NCBI GenBank assembly: GCA_039720395.1
Contig: CM077833.1
Location: forward strand, 15,995,133-16,059,132
Direction of reading: 5' to 3'
Length of the DNA: 64,000 nt
Origin: Liquidambar formosana
Taxonomy: Eukaryota > Streptophyta > Magnoliopsida > Saxifragales > Altingiaceae
The notes under the pieces were generated by a model, which was not told the origin of the DNA, made no database searches, and saw nothing but the letters and a program-made list of their open reading frames with translations. The translations under genes and the position numbers were made by a program. Positions 35,848-47,212 of the stretch are shown here, piece by piece (the first letter of the stretch is position 1; the number at the start of each line of letters is the position of its first letter).

Positions 35848-36422
35848 TCCTAGCAGCCTAGTAAGTATTAATTCCTGCCCTAGAGATGGAACATCAAGCT
35901 GCACATGAGCTCGAACTGAAAGTTGGAACAAACAGTCCAAAGACACGCAAGTAACCTGTTCAAGAGTTTAGCATTCACCCCAAACTCAAGACTAAAGCCA
36001 GTAGACTCGAAGCAACCGAACTCAACAACTATTATCTTAACCATGGTTGAGCTTGCTGATCATGGTCGACTGACCCTAGTTGGATGGTTACAAAGTTAAT
36101 TAGGGTCAACCCTAACTTAACCTAGACGGTTATAAACCAAATTGGGATTAGCCCTTACATTCATCTACAAATACAACACCTTCAACTAGAACAAGGTATA
36201 ATGACCTAACCCATCTTCTGCCTCTAGCTCCAATTCTCCATTTCCTGACCTCCACTGACTTTAGCAACAGAGGAGATTTGGTCAGACCCACTCCTACCAT
36301 CCTCTAACCTCCTTTCTTTGTCTTTGCCGATCCATTGATTGAGGCAATTTCACCGTCAACGTGCTAGTTTGTATTTTTCACCACACTTACCAAAAACAAA
36401 AAAAAAAAAACTGTAAGAATAA
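35848..36422. other. LTR-like intergenic block
   Basis: The stretch is less AT-rich than its neighbours and has GGTTATAAACCAAATTGGG, then CTACAAATACAACACC and a C/T-rich tail, the texture of an LTR U3-R-U5. Borders, primer site and coding domains were not found, so the call is tentative. Confidence 0.3.
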
Positions 36423-36588
36423 TACTCCGTCCATCCTACAAAAATAAGCCATTTTTTTTACTTCTACCGTTCCAAAATTTTTGTCCATGTTAAAAGTCAA
36501 ATCTTAAAATTTTTAAACTTTCTTATACTATCCTTTGTTATTTCAATAATTACTCTCAACACGAAATCCAATACGAAGTAAGAGAGTA
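36423..36588. mobile_element. Degenerate Stowaway-like MITE
   Basis: Left end TACTCCGTCCATCCTAC is the standard 'ACTCCCTCCGTCC' mariner MITE end. The right end (AGTAAGAGAGTAC) matches poorly. TA at both borders. Confidence 0.45.
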
Positions 36589-36881
36589 CTTTTGGAAAGG
36601 GACCATGCTATTTCTTCCATATTTTTCCACTCATCCATATGTAGTAGCTTTTCCTTATTCTATGATGGCCCCGCATGCAAGGGCGGAGCCAGGAATTAAA
36701 ATTCCTTTGGGCTGGGTAAAAAACTAATAAAAAAATGAGATTTTTGTTTGTTGTATTAGAGAAACTTCTCCAATCCCCATTTCCCTCCCATTGTTTTTAT
36801 TTTGTAGTACGTATTGGATGTCCAATGCATTGAATCGAGAAGCTTCCTCAGTTCCACCTTTCTCTTCCCCCCTCCCTTTTT

Positions 36882-37468
36882 GGGAAAATATCCAAAAACT
36901 CCCTCAAAAATAAATTCATATCCAAAAACTCCATTAAATATTTTTCCTATCTATCTAATCCAAATAAAAAAGAATCATATCTATTAACTCCAACCAGTTA
37001 ATTTTTTGTTTACTGTTGTTAAAAGAAAAGAGTGATTCGACTAAAATACTCTTCTTTGACATTAATATATTTAATGAAAAAATTGCATATTTAACTGAAT
37101 TTCTACTTTTATCCTTTTTAGTGTAATTAGAAAAAAATTAACTATTATTAATTAATTCTTTTCTAACATACACATGGGGGAAGGGAGAAGAAAAATAGGG
37201 AGTGAGAGAGCAAGTATACAATTTTGGGAAATGAGGGGGCAAAAGGGAAAATTCACTTGAATATAAATTTTTGTCATTAAACATATTATTGTGAAATAAG
37301 GGCATTTTAGTCGGATCACTTTTTTCTTTTAACTGCAATAAACAAAAATTTAATTGATTAGAGTTAATGGATATAATTCTTTTTTATTTGGATTAGATGG
37401 ATAGGAAAAATATTTAATGGGGTTTTTAGATATGATTTTATATTTGAGGGAGGTTTTGGATATTTCCC
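36882..37468. mobile_element. Mutator-like MITE, copy 2
   Basis: Inverted arms of about 110 bases: GGGAAAATATCCAAAAACTC on the left; GGGAAATATCCAAAACCTCC read inward from the right, then both continue through AATATTTTTCCTATC and CTAATCCAAATAAAAAAG. The arms resemble those of the element at 28,970-29,427, but the 350-bp interior differs. Target duplication not clear because the flanks are T-runs. Confidence 0.7.
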
Positions 37469-37497
37469 TTTTTTTTCATTTTTTATTTTTTTTTCAA

Positions 37498-38735
37498 GGG
37501 GCTGGTTATTGCAACACATAGTTTTATTTACACACCTTATTAATTTTAATTTTTCAAGATCTTAGAAAAATATTAAAAAATTTTATGAACTCTTGTAGTG
37601 TTATCTATTAAATAATATCATTTTGAACAACTTTATAGAAGAAAGTTTTTTCAAAATCTTTCGTTTGAATGGACTTTTTGGCCAAAAATGAACAAATACC
37701 ATAAATGGCCAAAAATTTCACATAAATGACAAATTTTACTAAACTTTCTTATGCAAAGTTGTTCAAAATCATATTTTTTAGTGGATTTCGTCATCATTTT
37801 TCATAAACATCTTTTATACTTTCTGTCCAACTTTGATAAATTAAAGGGGACTTTGGCCACAAATCCACAAAGTTAGACTTGTGCAGCCATAAGTCTATCA
37901 TAAAATCTTATTTAGCCAAAAGTCCCTTTTAGATATTTTCAGGCAATATTACCCTTCATATTATGTAGCAAAAGGTTCCTTTTAGAAAGTTACATATAAT
38001 CAATGTAACTGTTTTTTTAATATTTTTTTATACATAATTTTATATTCATCATGACTCTTTTTCCTAACTTTTCCCAAAAAAAAAAAAAAATCAATTAAAT
38101 CTGGGCAAACATCTACTTGTAACTGAAGTATATATTGAACCCACAGAAAAATAGTTACATGAAAAAAATTACTTTTAAGTCGATTGTGACTAAATTTTAG
38201 TCACAAAATATTTAGATCTTACAAATTTTTAGTTTCAAACACATCAATTTAACTGATTCAATAGTTACATCTAATAAATTTAATAATTTTGTATGGGAAA
38301 TTGTACAAAATTGAACCCACACTAAAATAGTTACATGTTTATTTATTTTAAAACCGATACATGTAAATATGTAATCAATGTAACTATTTTTTTTTTATAC
38401 ATAATTTTATTTTCATCATGGGTCTTGTTTCGAAAAGCTTGATGAATAGATTTCAAATATATAAATTTTATTGAAAATCGATATTTAGATCAAAAGTTAT
38501 GTCATTTTAAAATTTGAAAACAAAAAATAACACTTAAGAGTAAACTTGACTTTATGCATTTACCACAGTTACAAAAGTAAACTCATTTTACTTAAAAGTG
38601 GACTTATGGCTATATAAGTTTGCTGCATAAACTTATGCCTCTATAAGTCTTATAAAAGTAGACTTTTCGCTAATTTCCCCTAAATTAAAATTAGTGGGTG
38701 TGCAAATGAAATTAAGGGGTTGCAATAACCACCCC
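37498..38735. mobile_element. Foldback element of 1.2 kb ('GGTTATTGC' ends)
   Basis: Left end GGGGCTGGTTATTGCAAC; reading inward from the right, GGGGTGGTTATTGCAACCCC. Internal landmarks such as AACAACTTTATAGAA and its inverse TTCTTATGCAAAGTTGTT show a foldback structure near the left arm. The interior also holds two direct repeats (AATCAATGTAACT at about 37,998 and 38,374; TTGAACCCACA at about 38,133 and 38,310). No transposase was found. Confidence 0.55.
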
Positions 38736-39075
38736 TTTTTTATTATTACCTTTTGGGCCTCTTATTGCAAGAACTTGGAAAGGTTTTTTTGGGCTAGAGT
38801 CTTTTACAGTTTTATCACCTGGGCTAAAAGTAAAACCCACCATAATAATAAAATTAAAAAAAAAAAAAAAAAAACTAGGCCAGGGCTACAGCCTAGTGTA
38901 TCCCTTTGTGTGCCTCTAACCTTGCTCACATGGTTGCTTTCATCTATATATTTTTGACATGTAAAGTAGTCGGGTGGTAAGGTGTGGCAAAGTATAGGTG
39001 AAATAGCATTTTTCTTTGAAAAAAAGGAGTTTAATAAATACTAACAAGTCAAGATAATGATGGCCTTTTTTTAAA

Positions 39076-39483
39076 GAGCCAGGCTATTGCCATCACATAA
39101 AATACTTTAAGGCCCCCCATTTAATTTACATTTTTATGGTTTTATGAAAAATATAAAAAAAAATTATGAAAATTAATCACATAATCTATTAGAAAACATC
39201 ATTTTAAACAACTTTATAGAATAAAGTTTTTCCAAAATCTATCATTTAAGTAAACCTTTTAACAATTTTTCATGGAAAATAAAATAGAGATTGTAAATAG
39301 CCAAAAAGTATGCTTAAATGATAGATTTTGGAAAAAATTTCTTCTACAAAGTTGTTTAGAGTGATGTTTTCTAGTGAACAATGAGAATAATTTTCGTAAA
39401 AACTTTTTATTTTTTCAATAAAACCTCAAAAAATATAAATTAATGAAGGATTTTAAATATTTTATATGATGACAATAACCTCA
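39076..39483. mobile_element. Foldback MITE related to the preceding element
   Basis: Left end GAGCCAGGCTATTGCCATCA; reading inward from the right, TGAGGTTATTGTCATCATAT. Its subterminal part (AACATCATTTTAAACAACTTTATAGAATAAAG) closely matches the corresponding part of the 37,498-38,735 element. About 408 bp, a compact copy of the same family. Confidence 0.55.
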
Positions 39484-39788
39484 TTTTTTTTTTTAAATTA
39501 CGTATTTTATCAAACTTTAATCTATTTTTGTGGGAGGGTAGGCTAATAAGTTTTTCACCTCTTTTCTCGTACTCGTATTTCGGAGTATTTTGGAATCGGA
39601 AGTCGTACGGAAAGAGTGGCGATTTAGTCTTGTACGTGGAATAAGGCAGGCCATAAGTCCAAGGCACATCCCGTGCACGTTCGTGCGCAAGTTACCACTG
39701 CCTCCACTCGCACTCCAAATTTTTTTCCAAATATATGGGAAATGCAACGCTGCACTTCCAAATTCATATTTCCATCAAACCATTCACA
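39484..39788 (+). promoter_or_regulatory. Upstream region of the dehydrogenase gene
   Basis: From about 39,540 the base composition rises toward balanced GC and includes CCGTGCACGTTCGTGCGC and CCACTGCCTCCACTCGC, unlike the flanking repeats. No convincing TATA box was found. It is the best candidate for the promoter and 5' leader. Confidence 0.4.
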
Positions 39789-42700
39789 ATGTTCCTCCTC
39801 AAGGTCCACTCTTCTCTCCCTTTTTTACTCTAGTTTCAAGGTTTTTCCTTGTTTAAAATTTCGTCTTCTTGTATATACTCACACGCATAGGTGTGTGTGT
39901 GCTGATTCCTTATGGTTGTGTTTTACAGACATGGAGATCAACAGCTTTTTCTGTGTATGGGTACTTGAATTTCACCAAATCTGGTTTCATGTAAGTCCAA
40001 TTGAGGCTAAATTATTCGTGGGTAATCCTCGAAATTAGGAAAACATAAATAATGATTGAATTATGTAGTGTAAAGGGCACGACATTTTGGAAAATGGCTT
40101 TTTACTTGCCCTCTGTTTGGTTGCCAAGAAAACTGAGGAAAAGAGAAAAAAAAAAAAAAAAAAAAGGTATAAATTTTGTTGCTTCGGTTTTTGGAAAAAT
40201 TGAAGAGCTCACCTCCGTTAAGCCAACCAGTTTGAATGGAACCTTTTGTATTCTCATGTCCCTAAATAATGACATAGCTTACGTACAACCATTTTTTTTT
40301 CCTTTCTCAGCAACCAAGCGTAGTAGTTATTATTATTTAATCATGAACTGTTTTAGGGATTTTATTGTCTTTAGAAGCTTATGCTTAGGAATTTTAATAA
40401 AGATTACTGCTGATTCAATTGATGCTAAAATATTACCTTTTCAATTATATAATTGGGTTTTGAATATGTTTATTAACATGTCAATTATGATCTGTAATTA
40501 TGGTTGAAGTGTTTGGGAACCATGTACCCTTTCATATTTCCAGATAGCTCAATCAGGAATGAAATGATGTATGGTACTTGTTGGTTCTGACCCATCTCTT
40601 TATCCATCTTCTACCTAAGAAAGTAAAAGATAAGGAAGTTGGAAGAACTTCAAAATTTCTTGATTACAAAGATAAAAATTTATTGATTAAAAAAGCTTCG
40701 AAGTAAATAACTTCAAAATTTCTCTTTAATGGGCCATCAAGAATTTCTTGATTAAAAGTAGGGGCACTCTTTCTTTTTCTTTACTTTTGTTTTATTTATT
40801 TTATGTTTATATTATGGGCTTGGGTGTGTTCCATTATGTATAGTAAACTCGTAATTGATATCTATTTCCTCATTCCTGGGCAATGATGGTTTTGATCCAC
40901 AATGCTCAAGTTACCAAGGCTTTGTGCTGAGATAGTGCTGCCAGAATTATGGATGTGGTCTCTTCATTTCCCCACTAATTTGGCTTTAATCTATTTTCCA
41001 GGGAACATTCGAAAAAATTCAAATCAGAAGATATGCAAACACATATAGAAGGGAAGAATTGCATAGTTACAGGAGCTAATTCTGGTATTGGTTACGCAAC
41101 TGCTCAGGGTCTCGCTTCACGGTGTTGATTCTTTTTATAACCTTAATTAACTATTTCATTTATTTCATTTGTATTGTGTTTAGAAACTTTAAAAACATTT
41201 TTCAGCCAGTATTTACTATATATTATATTAAATGTATTTTCAGTGGAGCAACAGTATATATGGTATGTCGTAACAAGGAGAGGGGAGAAGCTGCTCTTTC
41301 TAAAATTCAGTCAATGACTGGCAACCAAAATGTGTACTTGGAGGTATTTGGTTCCCTCTTTTCTTATTGGTGAAACTTTGAGGAACCATTTATGAGTAGC
41401 ATCTGTGATGTGTCATATGTGTTAGGGCTTGGATGGTTCAAATTTGGTATTACTTGAAAATTCACAATTGTTCACTTGATAACTCAGTGACTCATGCTTC
41501 GATCTCAAGTGGCTTATTAACTTTAGCATGCAGGTTTGTGATCTTTCTTCTGTTAGTGAGATCAAGTCCTTTGCATCCAGATTTTCTTCAAAGGATGTGC
41601 CAGTTCATGTTCTGGTAAAGTTTCCTTCTTTTTTGCTATATAAAAATATATTATTTTCCATAACTAAAATATCTTATGTACATGTTTTAGTGTTTGTACT
41701 TTCTTTAAACCAAACTATTGCATTATTTGGTGAGAGACCATCCTTTCTTTGCTAGATGAATTTTGAAATTTTCTAGGCTGTTGTTGCTGTAAACTCCTGC
41801 ATTATTGATGGGAAATCTAATGTTGACAAAATTTGCTTTCTTTAGGTTAACAATGCTGGCTTACTTGAGCATAATCTTATTAAGACATCAGAAGGGTGCG
41901 TCCCCACTTCTTGATCATTAGTGCTGCAAACCAGATTTAATTAATTTATTCCTTTTTACCTCTGTAAAAAAATTAATTCACTGTCTTTGTTATTTTATAT
42001 AATTGCAGATTCGAGTTGAATTTTGCTGTAAATGTATTAGGCACTTATGCCATCACAGAATTGATGTTGCCATTGCTTAAGAAAGCTGCGCCTGATGCTC
42101 GAGTAATTACAGTTTCTTCTGGTGGAATGTACACAGCTCCCTTGACCAAAGATCTACAGGTAGGTGAATTTGTAACATTCATCTTAGCTGCCCCCATTTC
42201 ACTATTGGATATTTATGAAATCTCTGTTAAATGTCTTAAAATCTTAATGCAGTTTAACAATAGCAAGTTCGATGGGGTGGAACAGTATGGTCGAAATAAG
42301 CGAGTTCAGGTCAGTAAAATTTATATTTTGATTATGAGCGCTTTAGGGCGTCTACAAGATACGTTTTCAGATACCGCTATACAATTGCAACCCGTCTTTG
42401 CTCAATGGATACAAAACACCCATGCTTTAGCACCTTGTGCAACGGCTCCTGGTGCAACAACAAGCACCAGTTTGACTCGGGGGGGTGGTGAATTTTGGAC
42501 CTCAAGATCCTGCTGCTCGTGGTGTTTCACTAAGAATTTTCGACCATACTTTGAGCAATAAGATATTAAAATTAAGCGGCTGCATAAAATGCTTGTAGTA
42601 CAATTATTTTTATGGAAAATTAAAAGAAAAAAAAAAGTATTGCAGGTTTCTGCAGAAGATTTTTACCTGTACTACTGGAAAATTTACCACATACTTCTTG

Positions 42701-45483
42701 ATTAGTGTCAGTTTACTTAAATAGGGGGGAAGAAAAAGGCAGGATCATGTGCTATTAACATTAATACAATAGATTAAAATTCACTGTGCAGCGCAGGTCA
42801 GTAAAGTTGTTTGGGACCTCCATCTATTAGCTGAGGTGATTAGGTTGGTTTCTCCTAACATAGAGAGCCATGAGCAAAATAAAGTCATCCATCTCCATAT
42901 TTCTTCACAAAACATCTTCATAGGCTTATCATTAGAAAACCCCATAGAGAGACATCAGATTGCCAACCACAAAAGTACAAAAGCTTGAAACAAACCTCTT
43001 ATCTAAATTTTCACGTATTCAATTGGCATTTGAAAAACCAACTGTCTCCAAATTGTTTGAGGATTTTATAATTAAACCCTTACCAAGAGCACTCTTTAAA
43101 GATCTCAAGATTCGACTTATGACTTCTCAGTGTTATTGTTTATGATTTTGCACAAACTAACTAATCACTTCCACAGAAAAATCAATGTTAGGACCTATTA
43201 CAGTCAAGTAAATTAATTTCATACAAAAGCATTCAATACTTGTCTGGTTCGTAAAACACTTCCCTGTTATTTCTACTTAACTTTGTATTGGAATCCATTA
43301 GAGTATAAAATGGTACATTTCCCATCATACTAGTCTCTTAAAAAGGTCAACTACACATTTCCTTTGAGACAATGAGATTCCTTACTTCAATCTGACCACT
43401 TCATACCCAAGAGATAGTGGATTTGTCATAAGTCTTTCATAAGAAAATGTTTACTTAAGTGAAGTTTCAACGACTAAGTACAAAACAAGAATACCAGATC
43501 CCATTTGACCAAATCACAGTTGAAAGAGTTAAAATAGAAGACAAGAGGGACCTAAATAAAACAAATCCGTACAGTTCGTACATTTGTATGGATGGCACTT
43601 TTCGAGTGCCTCGTAATGTGTACTTTGATTCTTCATACAGACCCGTGGCATTTTGGTGTTTTTATAAGGCTGTTATAGAGTTTTGAAGTGATTTAATGTG
43701 CCAAAACCCTAGTTTTTGATTTTGATTTTTCGTCACTTTCCAAGTACATGTGTTCATCCGTAGATGATGTATGTTCTATTTTGGTATTGATTGCTTAGTT
43801 GTGAAATGTATAAGAAGTTTCAAGATATGTTAATGACTTAATGGTGAAGTAGTTGATTGTGGTTGTTCATTAAGGTGTATAATGCCTCTTTGTGGTTGTT
43901 TGAGATATTATGAAGGATTTTGAAAGTTCCTTTCATCCCTTCATTTAATGTTATTAATTTATTAAGGTGTATTCTGCATCTTTATGGTTATTTGAGGTGT
44001 TTTGGACTTTAAAAAATGCTACAGTGCTATTGGTTTAGTCCATTCATATTAATGGCCGAGTCTAGTCCATGAAAGTAGCATTTGTCCCTTCGTCTGATGT
44101 TATTAATATGAAAGTCACTTCTATAAGTTAAATTGCCCTAATTACTTGTTGTGGGCACAAGCAATAACGATTGCATTGGGTACAAGGAAGAACTTGAAGT
44201 TTATTTTGTTGGGTCCTTCATCTCAAAACAGTAAGGAGTATAAGGAGTGGGAAGCAGAAAGCTATGTTGTTATATCTTGGTTGTGAAATAGTATGGAGTT
44301 ATTCATGAGCTCTAATGTTATGTTTTTTTCTACTGCCGAAGAGATTTGGGAGGCAGTCCGAAAGACAAATTCCATAGAGAAGAATGTATTTCATGTTTAT
44401 GATGTCTATCCGAATTTATTTAATCTTCACTAGTCTAGCAATATGGTCAGTAAGTATTATAGTAATTTCAAAAAGGTTGTTAGATGAATTGGACAAGTAT
44501 CACCCTATGATTGGTGATGTTGAGGTGCATAACAAATTATGGTAGTTAGATCGAGTGTAAAGGCTGAGTACATACTACAAAACCATGGCTTACACAGCTA
44601 GCGAAATGTTGTGGGTAAAGCATCTTTTATAGGAGATGAAGATTTTGAGTGATAAGCCTATAAAGATGTTTGTGATAATTAAGCTAATATGTATATTGAT
44701 GGTAAAATTGTGTTTCTTAAGAGAACCAAGCACATTGAAATTGATTGTCAATTTGTTTGTGAGTTGGTGATGAAGAAGCAATTTGTTACGTCTTTTGTGA
44801 GATCGAGTGTTGAGTTAGGAAATTTGTTCACTAAAGTTGTGGGTAAGGCATTGTTTTGTGATCTTGTAACAAGCTGGGTATGATAGATATCTATGATCTA
44901 GCTTGAGGAGTGTTAAAGTTGTTAGTTATTAGTATATCCGTAAAGGAGTATATTTGTAATTCCAATTTATTTATTATTTTATATAAGGGCTTGTTTAACT
45001 ATTCTAGGGTTAGTCGCCTACTTTATTCTCTCTATTCTTTCTTTCATCTCTTAAAAACCTATTAATGTGTGTTTGCGGTCCACTGCATAGGCTTATACAT
45101 ATACCAATGTTATAATAACAGAATTCTATGTCATAATTAATTGGTATCTAGACCTAGTCACATCACTTACATCTAGAATACGAATATCTTTTTTCTTTGT
45201 AGAGATAAAGCTCCAAAAGTGGAAATTTATCAAAGGCTGCAAATCCTAATATGGAGATTCATTATTCACTTAATAGTAGGGAAATCTATCATAAGACTCC
45301 TTTATGTGGAGTGCTCCCTCATAAGTTATGAGGGCCCCATCATTTGACTGATAAAACAAAAGGGCCTTCTCCGGAGAATGCAAGAATCATTCAACTAATT
45401 TTTTTTCCAGCTCATGATATCATGCTTGAACATAATTGAAGCATATTCACAAAATAGTAAATCCCAATATGTTAATGGCACAT

Positions 45484-45533
<50 letters not shown>

Positions 45534-46380
45534 CATAAATAGAGTATACTACTCGTGATTTAAATTTGTATAAATTTGAATTTTTTATTTGCTTAGCTGC
45601 ACGCACATTTTTCAGCTTGCACCACATACTGTTTGATAAACATTTCATTTATAATATTCTGATCCTAAATTGTTTATTTCATCATTTTCTAAAGTTTCAT
45701 TGAAGATTTTCATGCCTTGACAACTAATTTCTGTCATTTCTCTAAATTGATATCAAAATTTATTTTTCTCAATATTTTTCTAATTTAAGATTCGAGATAT
45801 CTTCATCAATGTAGGCATTTAAGTCCTTGTGCTGAGCTATGTTATAAAATTTACAAAAAATGGATTATATTTATTAATTTGAGGGCAATCACTTACACTA
45901 GTTATCCTTCTTTGTTAGGTGGCGTTGACCGAAAAGTGGGCTGAAATGTACAAGAACAAAGGGATTGGATTCTACTCAATGCACCCTGGTTGGGCTGAGA
46001 CACCTGGAGTTGCTAAGAGTTTGCCTGGATTTTCAAAAGCGTAAGGAACTTTTCCTTTTAATATTGTTTTGATTAAATTCTACTGGCCTTTAATACTTAC
46101 AATCCAGTTTGGGTTTATATATGCATATATTAACTAGGAAAAAAAATTCACTGACTTAAATGTTTTCAGGTTATCTGGAAAGCTTAGAACAAGTGAAGAA
46201 GGCGCGGATACTGTTATTTGGTTGGCTTTACAGCCAAAAGAAAAGTTGGTATCAGGTGCATTTTATTTTGATAGGGCTGAAGCACCTAAACACCTGCTGT
46301 TTGCAGCTACCAGTGGCTCTCATGCCTTGATTGACTCCATTGTCGACAATCTCCGTTCCTTCTCTAGTCTCACATCATAA
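39789..46380 (+). CDS. Short-chain dehydrogenase/reductase, DHRS12-like
   Basis: A predicted NAD(P)-dependent oxidoreductase of the Rossmann-fold SDR family; its substrate is unknown. Exons: 39789-39803, 39929-39990, 41002-41121, 41244-41343, 41534-41614, 41846-41895, 42009-42159, 42253-42309, 45919-46040, 46170-46380. The frame stays open over all nine introns and gives about 322 aa. Seen: cofactor motif TGANSGIG (49-56), NNAG (128-131), [16 protein letters not shown] (175-184) and the catalytic YxxxK as YGRNK (205-209), then [14 protein letters not shown], a signature of the DHRS12-like group. The SSGG-to-YxxxK spacing exceeds that of classical SDRs, as in DHRS12. The first exon codes only MFLLK, which is the least certain call. 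The 3.6-kb intron 8 is full of repeats. Confidence 0.93.
42334..42497 (+). pseudogene. Nuclear copy of chloroplast psaA (NUPT fragment)
   Basis: Translation gives [20 protein letters not shown], then [13 protein letters not shown] and TSTSLT, matching an internal loop of photosystem I protein PsaA. It covers only about 55 residues, carries changes such as R for the W in the conserved LTWGGG, and has neither start nor stop. It is therefore plastid DNA moved into a nuclear intron. The sequence just right of it (to about 42,590) is not recognised as psaA. Confidence 0.75.
44130..44910 (+). pseudogene. Internally deleted copia retrotransposon
   Basis: 44,140-44,460 translates to a gag-like (UBN2) segment: [20 protein letters not shown], then [13 protein letters not shown] and [11 protein letters not shown], broken by stops. 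44,555-44,890 then translates to the end of the copia RNase H: ERTK-type [20 protein letters not shown] and [20 protein letters not shown]. Protease, integrase and most of the reverse transcriptase are missing, so at least 3 kb has been lost. Stops and frameshifts make it inactive. Confidence 0.75.
44911..45140 (+). mobile_element. Copia LTR followed by primer-site-like sequence
   Basis: Starts TGTTAAAGTTG immediately after the purine tract CTTGAGGAG that ends the copia remnant, so it is the 3' LTR. It contains ATTTTATATAAGGGCTTG (TATA) and a C/T-rich R-U5 part. At about 45,141 TTGGTATCTAGACC resembles the tRNA-Met primer site that normally follows a 5' LTR. The right border is uncertain. Confidence 0.55.
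45487..45529. repeat. (AT)n microsatellite
   Basis: About 21 AT units within intron 8 of the dehydrogenase gene. Confidence 0.85.
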
Positions 46381-47212
46381 TTCGATAATACTTTTGATGT
46401 TTAGGACAACTTTGAGGTACTATTTTAATTTTTAGGCCAAACAAATATGGAGCAGGTAGTTTTGGCAAAATTAGTGGTTGTGGCACGTAGAATGCATTGG
46501 CTCGTCATGAATGGCGAAGCTATGGACCTTTGTAGTTGTTTCCTCCGCCCCCAAAGAAAAAAAAGGAAAAAAAAGAAAAAGAAAAGAACATATAGAACAC
46601 GTTCTCCAGTCATGGTTGTTTGGTTCTATTGCCATCATTTATATTTCTTGGTCCCCTGCTTAGCATGTGTCCAACTTCATGGTGTTTTCTATTTCCGTTT
46701 CCTTCTCACCTATGATGCTATTTAAAGATATTCTTTACTGAAGAGGAACCAGAGTTCAAACCCTGCAATGAGTCAGACCTGTAGAACCCTCCTTCAGTCA
46801 AGTAGTTGAAAGTGTAGCAGCAAAAGCCTAAAACTTGGATGACTAAAGATGGTTCCTTAGCTTATCAATCATCCTAGTTCACAATCAAGGTCCTCTTGCT
46901 AAGAGATGTATAATCTTTTTTCTTAACCCTAGGATTGTTATATCCTTGTAAAATTGGCATTGACAGATCCCATGAACACTATGTTTGTGTGTTTATTTTG
47001 AAGGGCTGGAGTAAAGGAGAGAGTTGGAGTTTAGAAAAGGTAGAAACAGCTGTTACAATAGGTATAGTATGTGTCTACAAGTCGATTCAAAAATACATTC
47101 CTTGACATGTATTGTCTGCATGTCCCATCATTCAAATATTAAAACTAACAACACTGTTGGTCGGTGGCTACATTTCTAAATGAATTTACACAATTCAGAT
47201 GAAGAACTTCCT
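46381..47212. other. Convergent intergenic space, 3' ends of two genes
   Basis: The dehydrogenase stop (46,380) and the kinase stop (47,213, minus strand) face each other over 832 bases, so both 3'UTRs and poly(A) sites must lie here. TTTATT at about 46,991 is a possible poly(A) signal for the minus-strand gene. No other gene is present. Confidence 0.5.

Larger units (their letters stand above)
42310..45918. other. Intron 8 of the dehydrogenase gene (3.6 kb)
   Basis: Donor CAG|GTCAGT, acceptor TTTGTTAG|GT, between the exons ending RNKRVQ and starting VALTEKW. It holds a chloroplast psaA fragment, a deleted copia element, an (AT)n tract (45,487-45,529) and 42,540-44,130, in which no family was recognised. 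Confidence 0.8.

Noticed and set aside
36674..36720. GGGCGGAGCCAGG as a third copy of the GGCGGAGCC MITE
   Set aside because: Only the left end is visible; no matching right end could be located with confidence.
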